From assembly GCA_934643865.1 (NCBI GenBank), contig CAKUCX010000006.1, forward strand, positions 17,767-81,766: 64,000 nt of DNA, read 5' to 3'. Under the pieces are notes generated by a model. It worked only from the letters and a program-made list of their open reading frames with translations. It made no database searches and was not told where the DNA came from. Below are positions 45,553 through 54,519 of this stretch, piece by piece; position 1 is the first letter of the stretch, and each line of letters opens with the position of its first letter. Both the position numbers and the translations under genes were made by a program. The DNA comes from an uncultured Kiritimatiellota bacterium (GTDB lineage: Bacteria; Verrucomicrobiota; Kiritimatiellia; RFP12; UBA1067).

Positions 45553-46983
45553 ATGGTAAACGACGCAGTTGCACAGAAGGCACAGAACTTCACGAACCGC
45601 GGCCGCCAGGCGCTGGAGGCCGGTCGCTACGATCTCGCCGTCGAGATGCTCTCGCAGGCGCTTGAGGCGATGCCCGACCTGCTGGAGACGCGCCGCCTCC
45701 TGCGCGCGGCCCAGATCGCGAAGTTCCGCCAGAACCCGCCCTCCGGCTTCGCGCTGAAGCTCCAGGGCCTCTCCAACATGGGCAAGCGCGCGAAGGTTCT
45801 CTCGCTCGCGAAGAAGGGCAAGGGCGACGAGGCGATGGCCGAGGCCGAGAAGCTGCTCGCGATCAACCCGCTCGACCCGGACAACATCGAGTGCGCCGTC
45901 AAGGCCGCCGAGGCCGCCGGCAAGCCGGAGGCCGCCGCGATTTCCGTCGAGGCCGCCTACTCCTGCAGCCACGGCGACGTGAACCTGCTGGAGCGCGTGG
46001 CGCAGTACTACATGGTCGCCAAGCGCTACGACAAGGCGCGCGACGCCTATGTGAAGCTTTCCCAGCTCAAGCCCGGCGACCAGCGCATCCTCCAGCTCCT
46101 CAAGAACGCCGAGGCGCAGAGCACGATGTCCGCCGGGTGGAGCGACACGGTCGGCAAGAAGGGCGGCTACCAGGCGATCCTCGCGAACGCCGAGCAGGCG
46201 AAGAAGATCAACCAGGCGAACAAGGCCATCGTCGCGGGCGACGACGCCGAGGCGATGATCGCGGAGAAGAAGGCCGCCATCGCGCGCGAGCCGAACAACC
46301 TCAACTTCTACCGCGCGCTCGCGCGCATCTACATGCAGAACAAGCGCTTCGCCGAGGCCGTCGAGACGCTGCAGAAGGCCCAGACGGTCAGCCAGGCCGA
46401 CCCGGAGCTGGACCGCATGCTCTCCACGGTGCAGGCCGCGAACTACGAGTACCAGATCGAGCAGCTGCGCAAGGAAGGGCGCGCGGAGGAGGCCGACAAC
46501 CTCGAAGTCGAGAAGAACCAGTTCGTGTTCGACGACCTGGCCACGCGCGTCGAGCGCTATCCGAACGACCTCCACCTGCGCTTCGAGCTCGGCTACCAGT
46601 ACTACATCTACGGCGACCAGGACCCGACGTTCTACGACGAGGCCGTGCAGCATCTCCAGCTCGCGCAGAAGTCGCCGAAGGACCGCCTCCCGGCGCTCTA
46701 CTACCTTGCGATGTGCTTCCTGAAGAAGGGCCAGCGCGACATGGCCGTCATGCAGCTCGAAACGGCGCGCGACCAGATCCCCACGATGGACGACCTCAAG
46801 AAGAAGGTCGTCTACCAGCTCGGCCTCTGCGCCGAGGAGGCGAAGGACTACGAGAAGGCGTATGCCTACTACAAGGACGTCTACTCGAACGACGTCACTT
46901 TCGGCGACCTCAACGAGCGCATGCTCAAGATCGGCAAGCTCATTCAGGAGCAGAAGGGCGTGCGCGCGTCGTCTCCCGCCTGA
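45553..46983 (+). CDS. TPR-repeat protein, cytoplasmic, unknown role
   Basis: The 476-residue helical protein without signal peptide contains several tetratricopeptide units (RGRQALEAGRYDLAVEMLSQALEAMPD at 17-43, KRYDKARDAYVKLSQLKPGD, NKRFAEAVETLQKAQ, RDMAVMQLETARDQ, KDYEKAYAYYKDVY). TPR arrays serve as protein-binding scaffolds. It has the clearest promoter in the window and a good ribosome-binding site, suggesting strong expression. It is divergent from the NtrB-like kinase. A partner cannot be named. Confidence 0.82.
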   Translation: MVNDAVAQKAQNFTNRGRQALEAGRYDLAVEMLSQALEAMPDLLETRRLLRAAQIAKFRQNPPSGFALKLQGLSNMGKRAKVLSLAKKGKGDEAMAEAEKLLAINPLDPDNIECAVKAAEAAGKPEAAAISVEAAYSCSHGDVNLLERVAQYYMVAKRYDKARDAYVKLSQLKPGDQRILQLLKNAEAQSTMSAGWSDTVGKKGGYQAILANAEQAKKINQANKAIVAGDDAEAMIAEKKAAIAREPNNLNFYRALARIYMQNKRFAEAVETLQKAQTVSQADPELDRMLSTVQAANYEYQIEQLRKEGRAEEADNLEVEKNQFVFDDLATRVERYPNDLHLRFELGYQYYIYGDQDPTFYDEAVQHLQLAQKSPKDRLPALYYLAMCFLKKGQRDMAVMQLETARDQIPTMDDLKKKVVYQLGLCAEEAKDYEKAYAYYKDVYSNDVTFGDLNERMLKIGKLIQEQKGVRASSPA

Positions 46984-47024
46984 GCGGGGCTTCTCGCCGG
47001 CGACCGGAAGGACAGGGGGGGCAC

Positions 47025-49145
47025 ATGGAAAAGACAAGCAGGGTGCGCGCGGGACTGGCCGTCGGCGGCCTCGTCGCGTGGACGGCCTTCGCCGTGCCGT
47101 TCCAGACGGGGGACGTGTTCGGAACGCCCGTCCGGGTCGAGGGGGCGGGTGACCGCGCGATGGCGCTCGCGCTGGAGGGCCACGTCCTCTACGCGGGGTG
47201 CGGGCCGCAGCTCGTCGTCTTCGACGTGAAGGAGCCGCTCGCGCCGCGCCGCCTCGGCGCCGTCGGCGGCTTCGGCGAGATTCGTCAGATCGCGGCCGAG
47301 AAGGGGATGGCCTACGTCGCGACGCGCGAATCGGGGCTCTGGATCGTCGATGCGGCCGATCCCGCGCGCCCGCGCGTCCGCTCGCGCTTCGACTGCTGCG
47401 AGCTTGCGACGGGCGTGGACGTGGCGGGCGACGTCGTCTTCCTCGGGCAGCGCCAGAACGGCGTGGAGTTCATCGACGTGTCAGACCCCGACCGTCCCGC
47501 GCACATCGCGATGCGCAAGACGGACGAGAGCCAGAGCGTGAAGTACCGCGACGGCTACCTCTACTCCGGCGACTGGGGCTCGGGCCGCCTCACCGTCTTT
47601 GACGTCCGCGACCTGCGGAACATCCGGCAGGTCGCCTACGTGCCGCTCTGGGGCTACGGCGACGGCGTCTGGCTGAAGGGGCGGTATCTCTACGCCGCGA
47701 CGGGGCACCACGCGAAGAACCGCGACTTCGCGACGCTCCCGTTCAAGCCCGTCGACACGCCCGAGATCCGGAAGTTCGGCAAGTTGGACGCCGGGTCCGG
47801 CTGCGGACACGGCCTCGACGTCTTCGACATCTCCGACCCGGCGTCGCCGAAGCGCGTCGGCCGCGCGGACTTCCCGCCGTTCTACGCGCGCGGGCTCGAC
47901 ATGTGGACGCCGCGCACGAGCGCGAACGCCGACGTCGTCTACGTCGCCCAGACGCACAACGGCCTCTTCGCCGTCGACTGCGCCGACCCGGCGCGGCCGA
48001 AGATCCTGGACCGCTGGGTCTTCCCGCTCGCGGACCATCCCGAATGGCCGAGCTGCTGCATCGGCTCCGTCGCCGTCGGGAACGGCTGCGTCTACGTCGC
48101 GGGCCTGGGATGCGGCGTGCAGGCCCTCCCCGCGAAATGCGCGGCGCAGGAGGCGTTCCGCGCGGGCCCGCCGCCGCGCCACGCCGATTTCCGGGAACCG
48201 TATCCGACGGACGGGGCGGCGTTTCACGTGTGGCGTCCGGCGAAACCGGGCCAGGCGCGCGCCGTCGCGCTGCGGGGCGACGTCGTCTACGCGGCGTGCG
48301 GGGACGCGGGGCTCCATGTGCTGCGCATCCGCCCCGAGGGCGGTTTCGAGCGGCTTGGGGGGCTGCCGGAGCGCGTGCGCGTCTTTGACGTGCAGACCGA
48401 GGGAAGCCGCCTCTACACGGCGGAGGGCCTGGACGGCTGGGGTGTCTACGAGCTGGACGGGCCGACGGGATTCCGCGAGGTGGCGCGGCGGACGCATCTG
48501 GACGCCGCCCGCGAACCCGCCCTCTGGGTCTACAAGCCGTGCCCCGGCTTCATCGCGCTCTCCACGCGCCGGAACGGGGTGAGCCTCTTTGCCGACACCG
48601 GCCTGCAGGCGGCGCGCCCCCTTGTGCGGGTCGGCGGCTGCCCGGGCTGGGACCGATATCTGATGGATGCGCCCGTCGGGAAGGGGCGGTGGCTTGCGTA
48701 CAACGTGGCGAACACCGCCCTGCGCTGGATCGACCTGGCGTCCGCGCCGAAGGTGAAGGTCGTTTCCACCGACAACAACCGCATCTCCCTTTACAACGGC
48801 ATCTGCCGCTTCTCGGACGACCTTGCCTTCGCGACGAGCGGCACGGGCTACCTCTTCCTGAAGCCGGGGGAGTGCGATCCGGCGGACGGCTCCAAGTGGA
48901 AGGCGCAGCCCTTTCCCGGCATGGCGATGGCGGGCATTCCGCGCGTCTCGCCCAGAAAGCGCGTCGTCCTGACGGAACGCATCCGCCGCCGGATCGGTCT
49001 GTGGGACTTCGCGGACCCGGATCTGCCGAAGTTCCTCGGGTGTTGGACCGTTTCGGGGAATCCCGGCATCGCCGCGTTCTACCGTGAGCGGATCGTCGTC
49101 CCCTGCGGCTACCAGGGCGTCCTGCTCCAGAAGGAGAGGCGCTGA
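47025..49145 (+). CDS. secreted LVIVD-type beta-propeller protein
   Basis: The 706-residue protein has a signal peptide (MEKTSRVRAGLAVGGLVAWTAFA) and repeated propeller blades of the LVIVD type: AYVATRESGLWIVDAADPARPRV, FLGQRQNGVEFIDVSDPDRP, LTVFDVRDLRNIRQV and LDVFDISDPASPKRV. These repeats occur in extracellular and surface proteins and are thought to mediate binding. GGGGGG before the ATG forms the ribosome-binding site. It is followed by the GH78-like gene after 36 bp, so the two are probably co-expressed for glycan use. Confidence 0.8.
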   Translation: MEKTSRVRAGLAVGGLVAWTAFAVPFQTGDVFGTPVRVEGAGDRAMALALEGHVLYAGCGPQLVVFDVKEPLAPRRLGAVGGFGEIRQIAAEKGMAYVATRESGLWIVDAADPARPRVRSRFDCCELATGVDVAGDVVFLGQRQNGVEFIDVSDPDRPAHIAMRKTDESQSVKYRDGYLYSGDWGSGRLTVFDVRDLRNIRQVAYVPLWGYGDGVWLKGRYLYAATGHHAKNRDFATLPFKPVDTPEIRKFGKLDAGSGCGHGLDVFDISDPASPKRVGRADFPPFYARGLDMWTPRTSANADVVYVAQTHNGLFAVDCADPARPKILDRWVFPLADHPEWPSCCIGSVAVGNGCVYVAGLGCGVQALPAKCAAQEAFRAGPPPRHADFREPYPTDGAAFHVWRPAKPGQARAVALRGDVVYAACGDAGLHVLRIRPEGGFERLGGLPERVRVFDVQTEGSRLYTAEGLDGWGVYELDGPTGFREVARRTHLDAAREPALWVYKPCPGFIALSTRRNGVSLFADTGLQAARPLVRVGGCPGWDRYLMDAPVGKGRWLAYNVANTALRWIDLASAPKVKVVSTDNNRISLYNGICRFSDDLAFATSGTGYLFLKPGECDPADGSKWKAQPFPGMAMAGIPRVSPRKRVVLTERIRRRIGLWDFADPDLPKFLGCWTVSGNPGIAAFYRERIVVPCGYQGVLLQKERR

Positions 49146-49181
49146 GGGCATCGCGCCATGCGCGCGGGAAGGAGTCGTGCC

Positions 49182-50972
49182 ATGAGAACGGGAATGTGCC
49201 TGGGCGCGGGCGTCGCGTGCCTCGCCTGCATTGCGGCCGCCGCCGCGACGGTGCCGGACCAGGTCGATCCGCGCGTGCGCGCCTACGTGGCGCCGACGCG
49301 GGTCGTGTGGACCAGCTCGAACGCGGGGGCCTACGGGACGCGCTCGGCGGTCAAGAACGTGGAGGGCCTGTTGGCGGCGAAGCACGGGCAGGTGCCGGAG
49401 AAGGCCTGGCTCAGGCCGAGCGGCTGCACGCTCGTGAACAACGGCGACCCGGCGGGCGTGCTCCTCGACTTCGGGCGCGAGCTCCACGGCGGCCTCCAGA
49501 TCGGCAACAGCGAATTCACGCACGGCTCGCGGGTCCGCATCCGCTTCGGCGAGTCCGTTGGCGAGGCGATGGCCGACGTCGGCGAGAAGGGGGCGACGAA
49601 CGACCACGCCGTGCGCGACGCCGTCTACCAGCTGCCGCACCTCGGCATGCTGGAGATCGGCAACACGGGCTTCCGCTTCGTGCGCATCGACCTGCTGTCG
49701 CAGGGGAAGGCGACGCTTGAATTCGTGCGCGCGATCTCCCTCATGCGCCCGATGCCGCGCGTGGGGGCGTTCCGCTCGTCCGACGAACGCCTCAACCGCG
49801 TCTGGGAGACGGCCGTGCGCACGGTCCACCTCTGCTGCCAGGACTTCCTCTGGGACGGCATCAAGCGCGACCGCCTCGTGTGGATGGGCGACACGCACCC
49901 CGAGACGCGCGCGATCCTCGCCGTCTTCGGCGCGGCGGACGTCCTGCGCGACTCGCTCGACTACGCCGCCGCCACGACGCCGCCCGAAACGGCGTGGATG
50001 AACGGCATGGCGAACTACACGCTCTGGTTCCTGCGCAACACGCACGACTGGTACTTCTACACGGGCGACGCCGCCTACCTGAAGGCGCGGCGGGACTACC
50101 TCGTCAAGACGGTCGAGCACGTCCTCGCGGAGACGTTCGGCGAGAAGGCCGCCTTCCGCACGAAGGGCTTCCTCGACTGGCCCACGCAGCACAACAAGCC
50201 CGCCGTCGACGCGGGCACGCGCGGACTCGTGGCGGTCGCGCTCGACAACGCGGCGGCGCTCATGGACGTGGTGGGCGAGGCGGGCGTGGCGGCCCGCTGC
50301 CGCGCGGCGGCGGCGAAGGTGCGCACGGAGAAGCCCGATCCGCACGGCGCGAAGTCGGCCGCCGCCCTCCTCGCGCTCGGCGGCCTGCGCGACGCGAAGG
50401 AGATGTACCGCGACGTGCTGGGCCGGAACGGGCACGACGGCGTCTCGACGTTCTACGGCTACTACATGCTGGAGGCGATGAGCGCCGCCGGCGAGGGCCG
50501 GCGCGCGCTCGACACGGTGCGCGACTACTGGGGCGCGATGCTCGACATGGGCGCGACGAGCTTCTGGGAGGACTTCAACGTCGCCTGGACGAACAACGCG
50601 ACGCGCCTCGATGCGCTGCCGGAGGCCGGGAAGAAGGACATCCACGGCGACTTCGGCGAGTTCTGCTACCCCGGCTACCGCCACTCGCTCTGCCACGGCT
50701 GGAGCGCGGGGCCCGCCGCCTGGTGCATCAACCGCGTGCTGGGCCTGGAGGCGCTGGACGCCGGATGCCGCACGGTGCGCGTGAAGCCGTTCCTCGGCGA
50801 CCTCGCCTGGGCGGAGGGTGCGCTCGCGACGCCGCACGGCCCCGTGCGCGTGCGCCACGAGCGGCGGGCGGACGGCACGGTCGCCACGCAGGTCGACGCG
50901 CCGGCGGGCGTGAGGATCGTCCGCGAGACGCCGCAGGCCCCGCGCGAAAACGCGGAGGGGAAATGGAAATGA
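49182..50972 (+). CDS. secreted alpha-L-rhamnosidase-like protein (GH78 type)
   Basis: The 596-residue protein has a signal peptide (GMCLGAGVACLACIAAAAA), an N-terminal beta-sandwich and an (alpha/alpha)6 barrel with CCQDFLWDGIKRDRLVWMGD, the bacterial rhamnosidase motif holding acidic catalytic residues, then WPTQHNK, a Trp/Tyr-rich body, and SFWEDF and LCHGWSAGPAAW near the end of the barrel. It would cleave terminal rhamnose from plant or microbial glycans. Start ATG 49182 has GGAAGGAG upstream; an in-frame ATG at 49158 is less well placed. It overlaps an early start of the next gene. Confidence 0.83.
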   Translation: MRTGMCLGAGVACLACIAAAAATVPDQVDPRVRAYVAPTRVVWTSSNAGAYGTRSAVKNVEGLLAAKHGQVPEKAWLRPSGCTLVNNGDPAGVLLDFGRELHGGLQIGNSEFTHGSRVRIRFGESVGEAMADVGEKGATNDHAVRDAVYQLPHLGMLEIGNTGFRFVRIDLLSQGKATLEFVRAISLMRPMPRVGAFRSSDERLNRVWETAVRTVHLCCQDFLWDGIKRDRLVWMGDTHPETRAILAVFGAADVLRDSLDYAAATTPPETAWMNGMANYTLWFLRNTHDWYFYTGDAAYLKARRDYLVKTVEHVLAETFGEKAAFRTKGFLDWPTQHNKPAVDAGTRGLVAVALDNAAALMDVVGEAGVAARCRAAAAKVRTEKPDPHGAKSAAALLALGGLRDAKEMYRDVLGRNGHDGVSTFYGYYMLEAMSAAGEGRRALDTVRDYWGAMLDMGATSFWEDFNVAWTNNATRLDALPEAGKKDIHGDFGEFCYPGYRHSLCHGWSAGPAAWCINRVLGLEALDAGCRTVRVKPFLGDLAWAEGALATPHGPVRVRHERRADGTVATQVDAPAGVRIVRETPQAPRENAEGKWK

Positions 50973-50992
50973 AGCGAGGAAGAGGGAACGTC

Positions 50993-52375
50993 ATGAAGAG
51001 GAGCCGTGTTCTTCTGCTTGTTCTCGCCGCCGCGCTGGGGACGGCCCTCGCGGCGGATCCGGAACGGACGGACGTGAAGCTTTCCGGGAACCGCGTCCTG
51101 CGGCTCGCCAACACGCGCGCGCGCAACTACGAGCTTGCCGCGCAGCTTTCGCTGAACGGTGGCCAGACCTGGTCGAACGCCCTCGTGCTGGACGCCGAAC
51201 GCAGCGGGCTGTCGGGCTTCTCGGCGCGCGAACGCGACGACGGGAGGATCGAAATCTCCTATTCGAAGGGGGCGGGCGCCGCGCGCGAGGCGTTCCGGGC
51301 GGTCGTTTCCGAGAATGACCTGCGCGTCGGGCGGCTGATGAGCGCGGACGCGAAGATCATGGAACGCACCCGCCCGGATCCGGCCTGGACGTGGCACGAC
51401 GGCTCGGCGCTGCCGCAGGAAGGGCGCGGCTTCCGCGACACGGCGACGCCGTACCGCCGCCTGCCCGAACGGCTGAAGGCGAAGTGCCCGGCGGGGGTCT
51501 GGCATCTGGGCCGCCAGTCGAGCGGCATCCTCTACCGCTTTCGGACGGATGCGCGCCGGATGCGGATCCGCTGGGAAGTCAAGGACCGCCAGCTGAGCGG
51601 CCACAACATGACGGGGGCTGGGAAGAGCGGCATCGACGTCTACGGCTGGACGGAGGGGCGCGGCTGGACGTTTGTGAGCGGCAGCCGCCCGAAGCTCTTC
51701 GTGAACGAGATCGACGTCGCGTGGACGCCGGGGCGGCCCTGCATGGTCTACCTGCCCCCGTACAACGAGGTCGTCGCGTTCCAGATCGCCGTTCCGAAGG
51801 GCGCGTCGCTTGAGCCTCTGCCGCCCCGGGCAAGCGGCGTCGCCAAGCCCGTCGTCTGCTACGGGACATCCATTACGCAGGGGGCCTCCGCCTCGCGTCC
51901 GGGCCTGACGTGGACGGCGCAGGCGGCGCGGCGGGCCGACGTGCCGTTCGTGAACCTCGGCTTCGCCGGCAACGGCAAGATGGAGGCGACGATGGTCGAC
52001 GTCGTCGCCGAGATCGACGCATCGCTCTACGTCCTCGACTGCCTTTGGAACATGGACGAGGACATGGTGCGCACGCGCTTCGAGCCGTTTCTGCGCGCGC
52101 TGCGCCGCCGCCGTCCGGACGTGCCGATCCTCTGCGCGGAGGACTGCTCGACCTTCCGCGACGCGACGGCAAAGGGTGCGATCGTGAAGCGCCTCGTCGC
52201 GCGGCTGCGGGCGGAGGACCCGGCGCGCTGGAAGGGCCTCCATTTCCTTCCCAACGTGCGGGAGATGCTCAGGGACGGCGAGGAGACCGTCGACGGCTGC
52301 CATCCGAACGACTGCGGCATGAAGCAGCTCGGCATCGCCTTCGGCGACATGTTCCGCGAGATCCTCCTCAAGTAG
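50993..52375 (+). CDS. secreted two-domain SGNH hydrolase (GTSIT type)
   Basis: The 460-residue protein has a signal peptide (MKRSRVLLLVLAAALGTALA), an N-terminal part with BNR-like sequence (ELAAQLSLNGGQTWSNALVL), a jelly-roll segment (RIRWEVKDRQLSGHNMTG, YLPPYNEV) and a C-terminal SGNH domain (VVCYGTSITQGASASRPGLTW, NLGFAGNGKME, DCLWNMD, DGCHPNDCGMKQLG). This resembles CE2-like and GxSxxxG esterases that act on acetylated sugars. Start ATG 50993 follows AGGGAACG; earlier in-frame ATG at 50963. It converges on and overlaps the radical SAM gene by 8 bp. Confidence 0.8.
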   Translation: MKRSRVLLLVLAAALGTALAADPERTDVKLSGNRVLRLANTRARNYELAAQLSLNGGQTWSNALVLDAERSGLSGFSARERDDGRIEISYSKGAGAAREAFRAVVSENDLRVGRLMSADAKIMERTRPDPAWTWHDGSALPQEGRGFRDTATPYRRLPERLKAKCPAGVWHLGRQSSGILYRFRTDARRMRIRWEVKDRQLSGHNMTGAGKSGIDVYGWTEGRGWTFVSGSRPKLFVNEIDVAWTPGRPCMVYLPPYNEVVAFQIAVPKGASLEPLPPRASGVAKPVVCYGTSITQGASASRPGLTWTAQAARRADVPFVNLGFAGNGKMEATMVDVVAEIDASLYVLDCLWNMDEDMVRTRFEPFLRALRRRRPDVPILCAEDCSTFRDATAKGAIVKRLVARLRAEDPARWKGLHFLPNVREMLRDGEETVDGCHPNDCGMKQLGIAFGDMFREILLK

Positions 52376-53306
52376 CCCGCCCCTCCGCGCCGTGGCCGAC
52401 CGCGCCCTCGCCCGGCGTCATGTTCTCGCCGACGAGGTCCGAGGCGGCGTCGCGGCTCGCAAAGCCCTGGATCCAGCCATTTTCAAACCCGAAGTCCGCC
52501 GCCGCCTCGGTGACGGTCTCGTATTCGTCCTTTGTGACGACACGGTTGAAGGGGGGCGTCTCGCGCGCCTTGAACGCGGGTGCGTACTGGCTCATCACGG
52601 AGACGTGGACGCGGGGCGAACAGGCGGTGGCGAGCCAGGCGAGGTTCTCGACGGCCTCGTCGGCGTGTCCGGGCAAAACGAGGATGCGCACGATGACGCC
52701 GCGTGTCGCGGCGCCGGGCGCATCGGAATCTAGAGGCCCCAGCGTCTCCCAAAGGTGTTTCACGCTCGCGCGCGCGGCGGCGACGTAGCCGGGCGCCTCG
52801 GAGGCGGCGCGCGCCGTCGCGTCCGAGGCGTAGCGCAGATCGACGAGCGCGATGTCGCAGAGGTCGCGCCAGGCCGCAAGCGTCTCGGGGCGCTCGTAGC
52901 CGCTGGAGTTGTAGACGAACGGCAGGCGGACGCCCTCGGCGAGGAGCGGCGCGACGGCGGCGCGGATGGCGGGCAGGTACGGCGTCGGCGAGACGAGGTT
53001 CCAGTTCGCGCAGCGGCGCGTGACGGCGAGCGTGCGGAAGGTGTCGGTGAGTTCGGGGATCGAAAGGTCGCGCCCCGCCCCCTGCCAGCTCCAGGGCGCG
53101 TTCTGGCAGTAGAGGCACTTCATCGTGCAGCGCGAGAAGAAGACGGCCCCCGAACCCGTCTCACCGCAGATGGGCGGTTCCTCGCCGAAGTGGGGGCCCC
53201 AGCGGAAGACGCGCGGCTCGGCACCCGCCTGGCAGAAACCAAGTGAACCGCGTGTGCGGTCCGCACGGCAGCGGCGGGGGCAAAGTTCACAGGGAGGGAG
53301 GATCAT
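52368..53306 (-). CDS. radical SAM protein (PflA/AmmeMemo-like)
   Basis: The 312-residue protein carries an N-terminal Cys cluster (CELCPRRCRADR, GFC) and the 4Fe-4S radical SAM motif CTMKCLYC (near 60-67). This fits the group of small radical SAM proteins related to pyruvate formate-lyase activating enzyme and AmmeMemoRadiSam. It would use SAM to make a 5'-deoxyadenosyl radical; the substrate is unknown. The 3' end overlaps the convergent SGNH gene by 8 bp. The ATG lies next to a field of 8-bp repeats. Confidence 0.85.
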   Translation of the reverse strand: MILPPCELCPRRCRADRTRGSLGFCQAGAEPRVFRWGPHFGEEPPICGETGSGAVFFSRCTMKCLYCQNAPWSWQGAGRDLSIPELTDTFRTLAVTRRCANWNLVSPTPYLPAIRAAVAPLLAEGVRLPFVYNSSGYERPETLAAWRDLCDIALVDLRYASDATARAASEAPGYVAAARASVKHLWETLGPLDSDAPGAATRGVIVRILVLPGHADEAVENLAWLATACSPRVHVSVMSQYAPAFKARETPPFNRVVTKDEYETVTEAAADFGFENGWIQGFASRDAASDLVGENMTPGEGAVGHGAEGRAT

Positions 53307-53343
53307 GGGATTTAAATGGTTAAGTCGCCGCTGCGCGGCTTTG

Positions 53344-53574
53344 AGTGGTTAAGTGGTTAAGTAGTTAAGCTTAAGTAGTTTAGGTTTAAATAATAACGAA
53401 ATAGGGTAATTTTTTGCCACAAAGAACGCAAAGACCGTAAAGGCGTTGCGTTTTTTGTGGCGCGCAATATTTGATTGCCGAAGGAACGCCTACTCATCTC
53501 TTCAACTTAAGCACTTAATTACTTAAATACTTTAACTTAACCACTTAACCACTTAACTACTTAACCACTTAAGG
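53344..53574. repeat. inverted arrays of an 8-bp word around a repeat fragment
   Basis: Left array (53344-53380): (AGTGGTTA)n with AGTAGTTA variants. Right array (53503-53574): the complement, CTTAACCA repeated. Between them (about 53415-53490) is a fragment of the interspersed repeat (CACAAAGAACGCAAAG and TTTGATTGCCG). The right array supplies the stop codon of pssA (TAA, 53571-53569). No gene is present in 53307-53568. Confidence 0.7.
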
Positions 53575-54450
53575 GTCTGTTTGTCCGTTCTGTTCACGGA
53601 GGTATTTCGCGCGCACGCGCAGGAACGCGAGGCCGACGAAGGGCACCGTGAGGATGTAGAGGAGCCCCACGACGCCGAGCGTGGGCCAGAAGTGCGTGAA
53701 GAGGAACGCGACGAGCAGGATGAGCGCGGCCATGGTCGGCAGCAGGTAGGCGCGCGTGAGGTGGACGCCCTTGAGGGAAATCGTCGGCAGGCGCGAGGCC
53801 ATGAGCGCGCCGACGAGGAAGAGCATGAACATCGCGAAGGCGGGATGCTGGAGGACGGCGGGGAGGTTGAGCGCGTCCGGGAGCGACAGGGCCAGCAGGG
53901 CGGGCGTGAGGACCATCCAGCAGCCGCCGGGCGCAGGCACGCCGAGGAAGAAGTGCTTCCAGTACGGAACCGCGGGCTGTTCGAGCATCGTGTTGAAGCG
54001 CGCGAGGCGGAAGGCGTCGCAGAGCGCGTAGAAGAGCGCGAAGGCGAGAAGCGCCTGCTTCGTCTGCAGCGAGAGGGCGAGGTCGCCGCTCAGCACCCAG
54101 AAGTAGAGGAACATCGCCGGCGCGACGCCGAAGTTGACGAAGTCCGCGAGCGAATCGAGCTCGGCGCCGAGCTTCGAGCTGCACTTCAGGAGGCGCGCGA
54201 CGCGCCCGTCCATCGCGTCGCAGATGCACGCGACGATGAGGGCGACGAGCGCGAGCTGCCAGTCGCGCGTCGCGACGGGCTGGCCGGCGAGCGTCTTCGC
54301 GTAGTTCGTCGCGCTGAGGGCGATCGCGGTGATGCCGCCGCAGGCGGCCATCGAGGTGATGAGGTTCGGTACGACCGCGCGCAGCGGGACGCTGTCCTTT
54401 CGGGCTTCGTGGTTCTTGCGGCGGCGACCGCGCAGTCTGAATTTGCTCAT
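53569..54450 (-). CDS. pssA: CDP-diacylglycerol-serine O-phosphatidyltransferase
   Basis: The 293-residue membrane enzyme makes phosphatidylserine from CDP-diacylglycerol and serine. The CDP-alcohol phosphotransferase motif is complete: DAMDGRVARLLKCSSKLGAELDSLADF (D-G-x2-A-R-x8-G-x3-D-x3-D), followed by seven to eight membrane helices. A basic N-terminal segment (KFRLRGRRRKNHEARKD) precedes the first helix. Length fits the type II-like bacterial enzyme. The gene is flanked on both sides by short tandem repeats. Confidence 0.92.
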   Translation of the reverse strand: MSKFRLRGRRRKNHEARKDSVPLRAVVPNLITSMAACGGITAIALSATNYAKTLAGQPVATRDWQLALVALIVACICDAMDGRVARLLKCSSKLGAELDSLADFVNFGVAPAMFLYFWVLSGDLALSLQTKQALLAFALFYALCDAFRLARFNTMLEQPAVPYWKHFFLGVPAPGGCWMVLTPALLALSLPDALNLPAVLQHPAFAMFMLFLVGALMASRLPTISLKGVHLTRAYLLPTMAALILLVAFLFTHFWPTLGVVGLLYILTVPFVGLAFLRVRAKYLREQNGQTDP

Positions 54451-54463
54451 GAGTGAAGGGGAA

Positions 54464-54512
54464 GGTTTTAGGTTTCAGGTTTCAGGTTCTAGGTTTTAGG
54501 TTTTGGGTTTTA
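54464..54512. repeat. seven tandem 7-bp units (GGTTTTA type)
   Basis: GGTTTTA, GGTTTCA, GGTTTCA, GGTTCTA, GGTTTTA, GGTTTTG, GGTTTTA run without gaps. The array lies between the start of pssA (54450) and the stop of the GH-A gene (54520), so it occupies nearly the whole intergenic gap. Confidence 0.85.
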
Positions 54513-54519
54513 GCCAAAC

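Noticed and set aside
53448..53475. Sigma54 promoter (TGGCGCGCAATATTTGA)
   Set aside because: The spacing to a GC dinucleotide is wrong and the sequence belongs to the dispersed repeat fragment.
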